From Hallella seregens ATCC 51272 (GTDB lineage Bacteria; Bacteroidota; Bacteroidia; Bacteroidales; Bacteroidaceae), in NCBI RefSeq assembly GCF_000518545.1, contig NZ_JADU01000017.1, forward strand, positions 40,283 through 104,282: 64,000 bases of DNA. The letters are read 5' to 3'. Shown here one piece after another: positions 55,574 to 63,888 of the stretch. The notes beneath the pieces are model-generated. The model made no database searches, had not been told where the DNA came from, and saw only the letters and a program-made list of their open reading frames with translations. The number at the start of each line of letters is the position of its first letter. Positions within the stretch are counted from its first letter, which is position 1. The position numbers and the translations under genes are program-made.

Positions 55574-55601
55574 CAGACCCCCAACCCCCTAACTTAGGGG
55601 G
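55574..55601 (-). repeat. right 28-bp terminal inverted repeat of the DUF559 element
   Basis: Perfect reverse complement of 55006-55033. It ends 2 nt before the mlaF ATG, so its 17-nt palindrome occupies the place of the mlaF ribosome-binding region. Confidence 0.95.
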
Positions 55602-55603
55602 CT

Positions 55604-56377
55604 ATGATCGAAGTTAAACACCTGACCAAATCGTTCGAGGACAAGACGGTCCTGAATGACATTAACGCCGTGTTCGAGACCGGCAAGACCAATCTGATTA
55701 TCGGACAGAGCGGTTCGGGAAAGACCGTGCTTGTGAAAAACATCGTGGGACTGCTCGAGCCGACAAGCGGAGAGATACGCTACGACGGCCGCAATTTCGT
55801 CACCATGAGCAAGCGCGAACGCGTGATGATGCGCCGCGAGATGGGCATGATCTTCCAGAGTGCGGCCCTTTTCGACTCGCTCTCGGTGCTGGAGAACGTG
55901 CAGTTCCCGCTCGACATGTTCTCGACCATGAACTACCGCGAACGCGTGAAGCGGGCGCAGGAGTGCCTGGAACGCGTGAACCTGCTCGACGCGCAGCACA
56001 AGTTTCCCGGAGAAATATCGGGCGGCATGCAGAAACGCGTGGCCATCGCCCGGGCCATCGTGCTGAACCCGAAATACCTCTTCTGTGACGAACCCAACTC
56101 GGGACTCGACCCCAAGACCTCGCTTGTCATCGACAAGCTGCTCTCGGGCATCACGAAAGAATACAATATTACCACCATCATCAACACCCACGACATGAAC
56201 TCGGTGATGGGTATCGGCGAGAACATCATCTTTATCTACAAAGGACGCAAAGAGTGGCAGGGCAACAAAGACCAGGTAATGGGCGCCACCAACAAGCGGC
56301 TCAACGACCTGGTCTTCGCCTCCGACCTCTTCCGCAAGGTGAAAGAGGTGGAAATGGAAGAGGAGGAACGAGGATAA
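55604..56377 (+). CDS. mlaF: MlaF-type ABC ATPase
   Basis: 257 aa. Walker A GQSGSGKTVLVKNIVGL, Q-loop GMIFQSAALFDSLSVLENV, signature ISGGMQKRVAIARAI, Walker B YLFCDEPNSGLDPKTS and H-loop INTHDMNSV; the SGGMQKR signature and SALFDSLSV region are typical of MlaF. Partner of the mlaE permease upstream. The start ATG is 2 nt after the right inverted repeat of the DUF559 element. No mlaD-type gene follows in the window. Confidence 0.93.
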   Translation: MIEVKHLTKSFEDKTVLNDINAVFETGKTNLIIGQSGSGKTVLVKNIVGLLEPTSGEIRYDGRNFVTMSKRERVMMRREMGMIFQSAALFDSLSVLENVQFPLDMFSTMNYRERVKRAQECLERVNLLDAQHKFPGEISGGMQKRVAIARAIVLNPKYLFCDEPNSGLDPKTSLVIDKLLSGITKEYNITTIINTHDMNSVMGIGENIIFIYKGRKEWQGNKDQVMGATNKRLNDLVFASDLFRKVKEVEMEEEERG

Positions 56378-56393
56378 AAACCAAGAAAGGCCA

Positions 56394-56442
56394 AAACACA
56401 GCGGCGGAGCAACCCCTTGAGGATTGCTCCGCCGCTGTGTTT
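56394..56442. terminator. long bidirectional terminator
   Basis: Perfect 19-bp stem (AAACACAGCGGCGGAGCAA pairing with its complement at 56424-56442) around an 11-nt loop, with A/T tails on both sides. It ends mlaF and, from the other strand, begins at the stop codon of the lipoprotein gene. Confidence 0.85.
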
Positions 56443-56834
56443 CAGCGCATGTACCACACGCCCCTGTGCTCCACCATCGGCACAAGCACCTGCTCGGTGG
56501 TCTTGTCGCCATAGACGAAGAGCAGGTAGACCTGGGCCACATGGCGGGCGGTGTCGGCCGTGGCCGAGACGTAGCGCACCTCACGGAGTCCGCCGTGCTC
56601 CTGCTGTTGCTGCCCCATGAACATCTGCATGTTGGTGACGAGCTGGTCGCGATAGGAGGCTGGGATGGAGTCGGGCAGGTAACGCCCGTCGACAAACTGG
56701 TCGTAGTGGCCCTGCAGCAACCGGTCATAATAGATCTTGGCAGCGTGGCCGGCAATGTCGGCCGGCGAGGGGCCTTGGGAGCCGCAAGCGCAGACGAAGA
56801 CCAGAAGCCACAGCCATGGGAACAGCCGCACCAT
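56442..56834 (-). CDS. small lipoprotein of unknown function
   Basis: 130 aa. Short hydrophobic start and lipobox (LLVFVCAC, Cys17), then a DUF4878/NTF2-like helix-strand pattern (PADIAGHAAKIYYDRLLQGHYDQFVDG) and a beta-rich end (AQVYLLFVYGDKTTEQVLVPMVEHRGVWYM). It starts by sharing one base with the der stop (TGATG), so it is translationally coupled to der. The family assignment is weak; the function is unknown. Confidence 0.72.
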   Translation of the reverse strand: MVRLFPWLWLLVFVCACGSQGPSPADIAGHAAKIYYDRLLQGHYDQFVDGRYLPDSIPASYRDQLVTNMQMFMGQQQQEHGGLREVRYVSATADTARHVAQVYLLFVYGDKTTEQVLVPMVEHRGVWYMR

Positions 56835-58147
56835 CACTTCTTGCGGATAAACACGTTGATGGGGCAGCCGTGCATCGACCAGTTCTCGCGAATCTTGTTC
56901 TCCAGGAACCGGCGATAGTTCTCCTTGATGTACTGCGGCAGGTTGGCATAGAACACGAACGAGGGTATCTGCGTGTTGGGCAGCTGCGAGCAATACTTGA
57001 TCTTGATGTACTTGCCCTTGATGGACGGTGGCGGCGTCTGCTCGATGATGGGCAGCATCACCTCGTTGAGCTTGGTGGTGCCGATGCGGGTCTCACGGTT
57101 GACGTAGACCTGCTTGGCCATCTCGAGCACCTTGAAGATGCGCTGCTTGGTGAGGGCCGAGGCGAAGACGATGGGGAAATCGACAAACGGCGCCATGCGT
57201 TCGCGGATGGCATTCTCGAAAGTCTTGATGACTTTCTGGTCTTTGTCCTGCACAAGATCCCACTTGTTCACCACCACCACGAGGCTCTTGTTGTTCTTCT
57301 GGATGAGCTGGAAGATGTTCATGTCCTGAGCTTCGATGCCACGGGTGGCGTCGATCATGAGGATACAGACGTCGCTGTTCTCTATAGCACGGATGCTGCG
57401 CATGACGCTGTAGAACTCCAAATCCTCGGTGACCTTATTCTTGCGACGGATGCCGGCCGTGTCGACCAAGTAGAAATCGAAGCCGAACTTGTCGAACCGG
57501 GTGTAGATGCTGTCGCGTGTGGTGCCGGCAATCTCGGTTACGATGTTGCGGTCTTCGCCAATGAAAGCGTTGATGATGCTCGACTTTCCGGCATTGGGAC
57601 GCCCCACGACGGCAAAGCGGGGAATGTCTTCCTGTATCTCTTCACGGTTCTCAGCCGGCAGACTGGCAAGGATGACGTCGAGCAAATCGCCCGTGCCGCC
57701 ACCCGTGGCGGCACTGATGCAGTGGGGCTCGCCCAGGCCCAGCTTGTAGAACTCGGCGGCCACATAGGCCTCGCCACTGTTGTCCACCTTGTTGGCCACA
57801 AGGATGACGGGCAGCTTGGCACGGCGCAGGATGAGGGCAACGTCCTCGTCCCAATCGGTGAGCCCCGTCTCCACGTCGACAAGAAAGAGAATGAGGTCGG
57901 CCTCGTCGGAGGCAATGCGCACCTGCTGGCGAATGGCGTCCTCGAAAATATCATCGGACTTGACAACCCATCCGCCGGTGTCCACCACGGAAAACTCCTT
58001 GCCGTTCCAGCTGCACTTGCCGTATTGGCGGTCGCGCGTGGTGCCGGCCACATCGCTCACGATGGCGTGGCGGGTCTGGGTCAGTCGGTTGAAAAGCGTA
58101 GACTTGCCCACGTTCGGGCGGCCTACTATCGCTACTAAATTTGCCAT
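56834..58147 (-). CDS. der: ribosome-assembly GTPase Der
   Basis: 437 aa with two tandem GTPase domains: G1 motifs [14 protein letters not shown] (8-21) and [15 protein letters not shown]3 DTGGW and DTAGI, G4 NKVD and NKWD, and a C-terminal KH-like domain. Needed for 50S subunit maturation. Located with era, as is common in Bacteroidales. Confidence 0.97.
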   Translation of the reverse strand: MANLVAIVGRPNVGKSTLFNRLTQTRHAIVSDVAGTTRDRQYGKCSWNGKEFSVVDTGGWVVKSDDIFEDAIRQQVRIASDEADLILFLVDVETGLTDWDEDVALILRRAKLPVILVANKVDNSGEAYVAAEFYKLGLGEPHCISAATGGGTGDLLDVILASLPAENREEIQEDIPRFAVVGRPNAGKSSIINAFIGEDRNIVTEIAGTTRDSIYTRFDKFGFDFYLVDTAGIRRKNKVTEDLEFYSVMRSIRAIENSDVCILMIDATRGIEAQDMNIFQLIQKNNKSLVVVVNKWDLVQDKDQKVIKTFENAIRERMAPFVDFPIVFASALTKQRIFKVLEMAKQVYVNRETRIGTTKLNEVMLPIIEQTPPPSIKGKYIKIKYCSQLPNTQIPSFVFYANLPQYIKENYRRFLENKIRENWSMHGCPINVFIRKK

Positions 58148-58155
58148 ATTGTATA

Positions 58156-58191
58156 GGGGTTAAAGAAGTTAAGGGAGTTCAAGAAGTTAAA
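58156..58191. repeat. 9-bp tandem repeat x4
   Basis: GGGGTTAAA, GAAGTTAAG, GGAGTTCAA, GAAGTTAAA between der and era; related in sequence to the reverse run near asnS (27430-27462). Confidence 0.7.
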
Positions 58192-58247
58192 GGACATTAT
58201 CCCCGCCGCTCCAGTAACTCCTTTTCCCATCACTTCATAGCGTGATA

Positions 58248-59129
58248 CTACTGCGGGTTATATCCAAAATTGTTGAGCTCTTTCTGAGAATTGCGCCAGT
58301 CCTTGTCTACCTTGACAAAGACTTCGAGGAATATCTTCTTGCCAAAGAACGTCTCCAAGCTCTTGCGGGCCTCGGTGGACACTTTCTTCAGGGCCGTGCC
58401 TTGATGACCGATGATGATGCCCTTTTGCGAATCGCGCTCCACATAGATGACGGTATTGATGTGGATGTGGCGATCGTCTTCCTTGAACCGCTCCACGGCC
58501 ACCTCGACGGCATAGGGAATCTCCTTGTCGTAATAGCGGAGAATCTTCTCGCGGATAATCTCGGAAACAAAGAATTTGGCGGGCTTGTCGGTAAGCTGGT
58601 CTTTCTCAAAATAAGCCGGACTCTCGGGCAGCAACTCGGCAATGCGCTTCATCAGCATGTCGGTGCCAAACTTGTTCTTGGCCGAAATCGGCAGAATTTC
58701 GGCATTGGGGAGCAGACTGTGCCACTTGTCCACAGCGGCGACCAGCTTCTGTTGGTCGCTTTCGTCTATCTTGTTGATAAGCAAAATGACGGGAATGGTC
58801 ATGGATTTCACCTTGTCGAGGAAGTCCATGTTCTTCTCGGGGTTCTCCACCACGTCGGTCACATAGAGCAGGATGTCGGCATCGGCAAGGGCCGACTCCG
58901 AGAAAGCCAGCATCATTTCCTGCATCTTGTAGTTGGGTTTGAGCACTCCGGGAGTGTCGGAGAACACAATCTGCATGTCGGGCGTGTTGACAATGCCCAT
59001 GATACGGTGGCGTGTGGTCTGGGCCTTGAACGTGGCTATGCTGATCTTTTCGCCTACAAGCTGGTTCATCAGTGTGGACTTGCCCACATTGGGATTGCCC
59101 ACTATATTTACAAAACCTGCCTTGTGCAT
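58248..59129 (-). CDS. era: GTPase Era
   Basis: 293 aa. G1 [17 protein letters not shown]3 DTPGVLKP, G4 NKID, and a C-terminal KH domain with the Era signature (VIYVERDSQKGIIIGHQGTALKKV). Binds 16S rRNA near its 3' end during 30S assembly. Start at 59129 (MHKAGFVNIVGNPNVGKS). Confidence 0.97.
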   Translation of the reverse strand: MHKAGFVNIVGNPNVGKSTLMNQLVGEKISIATFKAQTTRHRIMGIVNTPDMQIVFSDTPGVLKPNYKMQEMMLAFSESALADADILLYVTDVVENPEKNMDFLDKVKSMTIPVILLINKIDESDQQKLVAAVDKWHSLLPNAEILPISAKNKFGTDMLMKRIAELLPESPAYFEKDQLTDKPAKFFVSEIIREKILRYYDKEIPYAVEVAVERFKEDDRHIHINTVIYVERDSQKGIIIGHQGTALKKVSTEARKSLETFFGKKIFLEVFVKVDKDWRNSQKELNNFGYNPQ

Positions 59130-59224
59130 ATTCGACTTTTTAGTTAAACGTGAAGCTCAAGAACAAAAAAACGCATTCTTTTAAGCGTGAAAGATGCGTT
59201 TTTCTGTCTGGATGGTGCGAAGTG

Positions 59225-60244
59225 TTACTTGCTGTCTGCCACGGAAGCTCCGTCATAGCCCCATTTATAATAGGAGGCACCATGAACAAAGCCTGCGCCA
59301 AAGGCAGTCAGAATAACATTGTCGCCTTTCTTCAGTTTGGCCTCATTGTCCCAAAGGGCCAATGGAATGGTGGCCGAACTGGTGTTGCCATAGTGGTCGA
59401 TATTGATCATCACTTTCTCCAGCGGCAAGTCCGCACGCTTGGCTACGGCCTCGATAATGCGGAGATTGGCCTCATGAGGGATAACCCACTGCACATCACT
59501 GGGTTGCATCTGGTTGCGAGTGAGGATTTCTTCTATGTCGTCACCCATGTCGGTCACGGCATGACGGAACACGTTGCGGCCCTCCTGATAGATGTAATGC
59601 AGATGATGGTCAATGGTGAAGTGTGACGGTGGGCAAACACTTCCTCCGGCTTTCATGTGAAGGAAAGGAAGACCTTTGCCGTCGGTGCGCAGGTAAGAGT
59701 CCTGCAGACCGATGCCCTCTTCCTCGGTACCCTCGACGAGCACTGCACCCGCTCCATCGCCGAAGAGGACGCAAGTCTGGCGGTCGGTATAGTCAACCAC
59801 CGAAGACATCTTCTCGGCCGAGATGACAATAATCTTATGATAACGGCCACTCTGAATCATTGCCGATGCGGTATCCATGGCATAGAGGAAGCCACAGCAA
59901 GCGCAAGAAACGTCAAAGGCGTGAGCATTCTTCAATCCCAACTTGCCCAGTACGATGCTGGCCGTAGAAGGGAACATGTAGTCAGGGGTGGTAGTGGAAA
60001 CTATCAGTGCATCAATGGTGTCAGGATCAACGCCCGTCTTCTGCAACAGCTGCTTGGCCGCCTTGCGGCCCATGTAACTGCTTCCAAGGCCTTCCTCTTT
60101 CAGGATTCGGCGCTCCTTGATGCCCACACGTGTTGTGATCCACTCATCACTGGTGTCTACCATGCGCGACAACTCCTCGTTGGTGAGGATATAGTCGGGC
60201 ACATATCCACCAATACCCGTGATGGTAGCGTTAATCTTGCCCAT
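59225..60244 (-). CDS. fabH: beta-ketoacyl-ACP synthase III
   Basis: 339 aa. Starts fatty-acid synthesis by joining acetyl- or branched acyl-CoA with malonyl-ACP. Catalytic C116 in AFDVSCACCGFLYAM, His in VIPHEANLRIIEA and Asn in DHYGNTSSATIP form the FabH triad. Its ATG shares one base with the rpmF stop (TAATG), giving coupled translation. Confidence 0.96.
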   Translation of the reverse strand: MGKINATITGIGGYVPDYILTNEELSRMVDTSDEWITTRVGIKERRILKEEGLGSSYMGRKAAKQLLQKTGVDPDTIDALIVSTTTPDYMFPSTASIVLGKLGLKNAHAFDVSCACCGFLYAMDTASAMIQSGRYHKIIVISAEKMSSVVDYTDRQTCVLFGDGAGAVLVEGTEEEGIGLQDSYLRTDGKGLPFLHMKAGGSVCPPSHFTIDHHLHYIYQEGRNVFRHAVTDMGDDIEEILTRNQMQPSDVQWVIPHEANLRIIEAVAKRADLPLEKVMINIDHYGNTSSATIPLALWDNEAKLKKGDNVILTAFGAGFVHGASYYKWGYDGASVADSK

Positions 60245-60429
60245 TATTCAGCAGCTTCCTTAACGATAGCAACCTTGCCGCGATAATATCCGCAAGTGGG
60301 ACATACGGTATGGTACACATAGTAAGCACCGCAGTTGGGGCAAACGGCCAACGTGGGGGCAACTGCCTTGTCGTGAGTTCTTCTCTTGAGTGTACGAGTC
60401 TTTGACTGTCTTCTTTTAGGATGTGCCAT
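60244..60429 (-). CDS. rpmF: ribosomal protein bL32
   Basis: 61 aa. MAHPKRRQSKTRTLKRRTH start and a zinc ribbon with two CxxC pairs (CPNCGAYYVYHTVCPTCGYY). Part of the 50S subunit; in an operon with yceD upstream and fabH downstream. Confidence 0.98.
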   Translation of the reverse strand: MAHPKRRQSKTRTLKRRTHDKAVAPTLAVCPNCGAYYVYHTVCPTCGYYRGKVAIVKEAAE

Positions 60430-60451
60430 AATTTTTTAATGTTTTAATATT

Positions 60452-60973
60452 TTATTCTTTTAATTTTAAAAGTGCAGCCCATCGGGAATCCATAGCCTCC
60501 TGCACATCACCAGCACCGCTTCGGGCGGCTGAATGCTCTTCGAGAATCTTCATCATGGCAGGGTTGCATTTTCCAGGTGCATGCACATGCCTGAGTGGGA
60601 TGCCGAGCTCTATAAATTCATAAATAAGCCACGCCACGTCGAGTATTCCTTCATCCTCGCGAACTGTGACGAGCTCATCGTCTTCTGAGCTTTTTTCTCC
60701 AAACTTTGCCACGAGATGATTGTCCGTGGAGATGGGCTGCTCCATTTCCTCCAAGCAGAGGTCGCAGACCACCATGACAGAGCCTTCGGTATGGAAATCC
60801 ATGTCGAAGAGACCCTCGACACGATGTACGTTCAGAGTAGTATGAAGATGACCGCTCCTCACTGTCTGGGCCTCAATGGCCTCGAAGTAAGAATCGTCCA
60901 AGTCAAAGTCGAAGATATTGTTACCCTCGGCCAGTCCGTGCAAATCTATCTTAAACTGCTCTAAATTAGACAT
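60452..60973 (-). CDS. yceD: DUF177/YceD-family protein
   Basis: 173 aa. Central VVCDLCLEEMEQPIS motif of the DUF177 family, a plant homologue of which is implicated in 23S rRNA accumulation. Adjacent to rpmF as in most bacteria. The start at 60973 (MSNLEQFKIDLHGL) lies just below a consensus promoter; longer in-frame starts run through that promoter and are rejected. Confidence 0.9.
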   Translation of the reverse strand: MSNLEQFKIDLHGLAEGNNIFDFDLDDSYFEAIEAQTVRSGHLHTTLNVHRVEGLFDMDFHTEGSVMVVCDLCLEEMEQPISTDNHLVAKFGEKSSEDDELVTVREDEGILDVAWLIYEFIELGIPLRHVHAPGKCNPAMMKILEEHSAARSGAGDVQEAMDSRWAALLKLKE

Positions 60974-60990
60974 ATCCACGCTTTGGGCTG

Positions 60991-61023
60991 CAAAGTTACG
61001 ACTTTTTTCCGATAATAAGCCAA
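60991..61023 (-). promoter_or_regulatory. promoter of the yceD-rpmF-fabH operon
   Basis: Minus strand TTG (61023-61021), 22-nt spacer, TAACTTTG (60998-60991), 18 nt above the yceD ATG. Confidence 0.65.
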
Positions 61024-61105
61024 CTTCACGGGAAAAAAGTTTCCACCAAACGTACAAGTTTACTGATTTGTAGCGGCCATGATGGAGCGTAGGCTGCCCA
61101 TTTCG

Positions 61106-62281
61106 TCACGACTTGCGGAGCTCTATACAAAAGGTTGTGCCGCGTCCTATCTCAGAATTCCTGACATAGATTTTACCTCGATGATAGTCCTCTACAATAC
61201 GCCGGGCCAGGCTCAGCCCTAAGCCCCACCCGCGCTCCTTGGTTGTAAAGCCGGGACGAAATACATTGCCTATGTCTTTCTTGCGAATCCCTTTACCAGT
61301 GTCTGAGACTTCTATCATAGCCCGGCTATTAGTCTCGCCCACCCGTAAGGTAATGATACCGCCATCTGCTCCCATAGCATCAACTGCATTCTTGGAAAGG
61401 TTTTCAATAACCCATTCAAACAACGAGGGATTAAGATTAACGATTACATCGTGTGCGGGCAAATCTTTGACCAGACTTATATTTTTGCTGGTGCGGTGAT
61501 CCATGTACTCAATGACATGGTCGAGTACATCATTGAGGCTGGTAGGAACAAGTCTTGGATTCGAGCCTATCTTGGAAAAACGGTCTGCAATGAGCTGCAG
61601 TCGGCGCACGTCCTTGTCTAACTCTGGAATAAGGCCGTCGCTCGGATAACTCTCTTTGAGAATCTCTACCCACGCCATTAGACTGGAAATGGGTGTCCCC
61701 AGCTGGTGTGCAGTCTCTTTGGAAAGACCCACCCACACCTTATTCTGCTCCGCACGCTTGGAAGTAAGCAAAGCAAAAATGGCAATCACCACAAAAATCA
61801 AGACTATGCCTAATTGGATAAAAGGATAGACCGCCAGACGCTTCAGCATCACCGATTCATCATAACACACATCTATATAATCATGCGTATGTTCTCCAAG
61901 CCCAATGCGAATATTCTTATGTTCGGCAAGCAACCGTTTGCCCATGGCTTCTATCTCTGCAATGCTGTCTTGGTGAGCACCGGTCTTCAAAGCTATATTT
62001 CTGAATTCTGTCACGTTCCCCTGTGCATCCAGTACGATAACAGGTATAGAATTGTTGTCGTTCAACACCTTGAGTACAAGGTTCAGGTCTGTATTTGTAT
62101 CGGCATTATTCAGCGTGCGCATAGCCTCCGCCCAAACCGCCATCCTGTGCCTTTCCTGTTCTTTCAAGTCCTGGGTCAGAAAATGCGAAACCAATAGCGA
62201 TGCGACAGCTATCAAGATAGCCGCAAGAATCAGGAATATCTTTACTTGTCGTATCCGGTCTGTCCATTGCATGATATTCAT
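61106..62281 (-). CDS. membrane sensor histidine kinase
   Basis: 391 aa. Membrane helices at about 13-33 and 152-173 enclose a periplasmic sensor of about 115 residues. The HisKA H-box SKETAHQLGTPISSLMAW carries H192; the ATPase has ENLSKNAVDAM (N), DTGKGI (G1), FRPGFTTKERGWGLGLSL (F/G2). No response regulator is next to it in the window. The signal is unknown. A second ATG at 62272 is possible. Confidence 0.9.
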   Translation of the reverse strand: MNIMQWTDRIRQVKIFLILAAILIAVASLLVSHFLTQDLKEQERHRMAVWAEAMRTLNNADTNTDLNLVLKVLNDNNSIPVIVLDAQGNVTEFRNIALKTGAHQDSIAEIEAMGKRLLAEHKNIRIGLGEHTHDYIDVCYDESVMLKRLAVYPFIQLGIVLIFVVIAIFALLTSKRAEQNKVWVGLSKETAHQLGTPISSLMAWVEILKESYPSDGLIPELDKDVRRLQLIADRFSKIGSNPRLVPTSLNDVLDHVIEYMDHRTSKNISLVKDLPAHDVIVNLNPSLFEWVIENLSKNAVDAMGADGGIITLRVGETNSRAMIEVSDTGKGIRKKDIGNVFRPGFTTKERGWGLGLSLARRIVEDYHRGKIYVRNSEIGRGTTFCIELRKS

Positions 62282-62310
62282 ACTAACGTCACACCTTAAT
62301 TATTATTGCT

Positions 62311-62420
62311 CCCCGACTCTCCCATTACCCTACCTGATACTCCCCAACCATCCTCCCAATTCTTCTATAATATTTCTAACAAGCTGTCATCTCCTACTCG
62401 ACCCTGCCATCTCCTAAATA
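62311..62420. repeat. pyrimidine-rich tract with weak 10-bp periodicity
   Basis: Between the histidine kinase and the fimbrial gene; degenerate CCAT/CCTA/TCAT motifs tend to recur at 10-bp steps. Much weaker than the block at 63597-63711. Confidence 0.3.
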
Positions 62421-62472
62421 GTCTATCCCACCTTATAACAACCTATTCTCTCTTATCTTTCCCTCTGCTCTC

Positions 62473-63462
62473 TCAGAATGTGTGCTCTCTCGTCGACCAC
62501 TCATCTTCCGAGAAAAGTCCTATTTTAAACAAGGCCTTTTCGTCTCCACTCGAGCCCCCGAAAAGGTTGCCCTTGTATTGGGTAATCAGATTGCGGCGAA
62601 CGGGCACTTCGTCAAAGGTTTTCTGTGCCACAACGTTGGCACCCGCATCATGAGCTGTCACCTGCATCTTCAGTGAACCGGTATCACTTCGAGGGAAAGT
62701 GTAGACCTCGAACGTTGCTGGCTGGCCCACCATGTCCGACGTAACCGCCCGCGTCTCCGTCTGCCTGGAGCTCACACATCCCACTCCATTCAAGGCGTCG
62801 AAAGTAGAGCTTCCACCCGTATAGTAGAATCGAAGCATTGTGACACGAGACGGGACTGTGTCCGAAGTCACCAAGCGGAACATCGCAACGGCACGTCTCA
62901 ACGAGAGGCTACGCGACACGCTACCCTCAACAGTAAACTCCTCTGTAGCATAAAAGGTATCGGTCACCTTTCCGTCAAACGAGATCTTTGCAGGGTCGGT
63001 CATCACAGGAGCCTTGGCACCATTGTGAGCTATCACGACCACGCGATAGGCACCCGGGCGGAGCGACAGCTGGAAACTACCGTAGTCGGCATCCTTAGAC
63101 TCCTGATTCATCTGCACTGTCTTAGTCCCTCCCTGATAGACAGCTAAGCTAAGATGGCTACATGAGGCTCCAACATCTGTACCGCGTGACTGCACCGGCC
63201 CGGCAAACGGCGTCTGCTCCAAATCCGACACTCGGAATTCCACGGGCATCTTGCCATCCTGCCCATCAGGCTGATCCACGTCATTAATGGCCACTTTCTG
63301 GCAACCAAACGTCATCCCACATAGTATGACAGCACAAAGCCACGCCACACATGTTCTCAGCCTACACATGCCGACCATACTTGTCCAACACTTGTTCGTA
63401 CAAGTTCCACGGCCGTTACGGTCGGTCCTGCACCTTTCCATCTCAATTCCATTGTGGTTCAT
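62473..63462 (-). CDS. FimB/Mfa2-family fimbrial lipoprotein
   Basis: 329 aa. A basic leader of about 30 residues, a hydrophobic signal segment and a lipobox (LCGMTFGC, Cys54), then beta-sandwich domains in the FimB/Mfa2 style (LSLAVYQGG, GSFQLSLRPGAYRVVVIAHNG, SLSLRRAVAMFRLVTSD). Mfa2/FimB proteins anchor or cap Porphyromonas-type fimbriae. No FimA/Mfa1 shaft gene is nearby. The promoter at 63491-63519 supports the 63462 start, although Met29 or Met32 would give a more usual signal peptide. Confidence 0.68.
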   Translation of the reverse strand: MNHNGIEMERCRTDRNGRGTCTNKCWTSMVGMCRLRTCVAWLCAVILCGMTFGCQKVAINDVDQPDGQDGKMPVEFRVSDLEQTPFAGPVQSRGTDVGASCSHLSLAVYQGGTKTVQMNQESKDADYGSFQLSLRPGAYRVVVIAHNGAKAPVMTDPAKISFDGKVTDTFYATEEFTVEGSVSRSLSLRRAVAMFRLVTSDTVPSRVTMLRFYYTGGSSTFDALNGVGCVSSRQTETRAVTSDMVGQPATFEVYTFPRSDTGSLKMQVTAHDAGANVVAQKTFDEVPVRRNLITQYKGNLFGGSSGDEKALFKIGLFSEDEWSTREHTF

Positions 63463-63490
63463 ATTATCAAAAGATTAGTAAATAATGTTG

Positions 63491-63519
63491 CAAATATAGC
63501 CTTTTTATGGTTATACCAA
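63491..63519 (-). promoter_or_regulatory. promoter of the FimB/Mfa2-like gene
   Basis: Minus strand TTG (63519-63517), 18-nt spacer, TATATTTG (63498-63491), about 25 nt above the ATG. Confidence 0.6.
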
Positions 63520-63580
63520 CGCAAGAAAAACGAAAAATAAAAGTAGGAGCATTATTTTTTTACAAGGGAAAACAGATTTC

Positions 63581-63720
63581 CTATCCCATAGTAGGCCTAT
63601 CACCTCCTATAAATTCCTATCTTGGCCTATAAATTCCTATCATCCCCTACCCCTGCCTATCACCTCCTATCATTACCTATCCCCGCCTATAATTGCCTAT
63701 CACCTCCTATTATCACCTCC
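63581..63720. repeat. 10-bp phased CCTAT (ATAGG) repeat block
   Basis: CCTAT begins at 63597 and at every 10th base to 63707: 12 consecutive positions, 11 exact and one CCTAC (63647). The other five bases of each unit vary (for example CACCT, AAATT, CTTGG). One further CCTAT at 63581 is out of phase. Lies between the 5S rRNA terminator and the fimbrial promoter. Confidence 0.9.
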
Positions 63721-63740
63721 CTCCCCCACCAAAAAAGTCC

Positions 63741-63767
63741 CCCGCCCACACTTCCTGTGGACGGGGA
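63741..63767 (-). terminator. rRNA operon terminator
   Basis: CCCCGTCCACA/TGTGGGCGGGG stem (one mismatch) on the minus strand, followed by GGACTTTTTT, just past the 5S gene. Confidence 0.85.
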
Positions 63768-63777
63768 ACCAAAAAGC

Positions 63778-63888
<111 letters not shown>

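Larger units (their letters stand above)
55006..55601 (+). mobile_element. putative 596-bp IR-bounded element carrying a DUF559 gene
   Basis: Two perfect 28-bp inverted repeats bound a single ORF (55086-55535). The element fits between the mlaE stop (54998) and the mlaF start (55604) with 7 and 2 nt to spare, disrupting neither gene. No target-site duplication is evident. Mobility is inferred from structure only. Confidence 0.6.

Noticed and set aside
63597..63711. CRISPR array
   Set aside because: The conserved part is only 5 nt with 5-nt variable parts; no spacers or cas genes.
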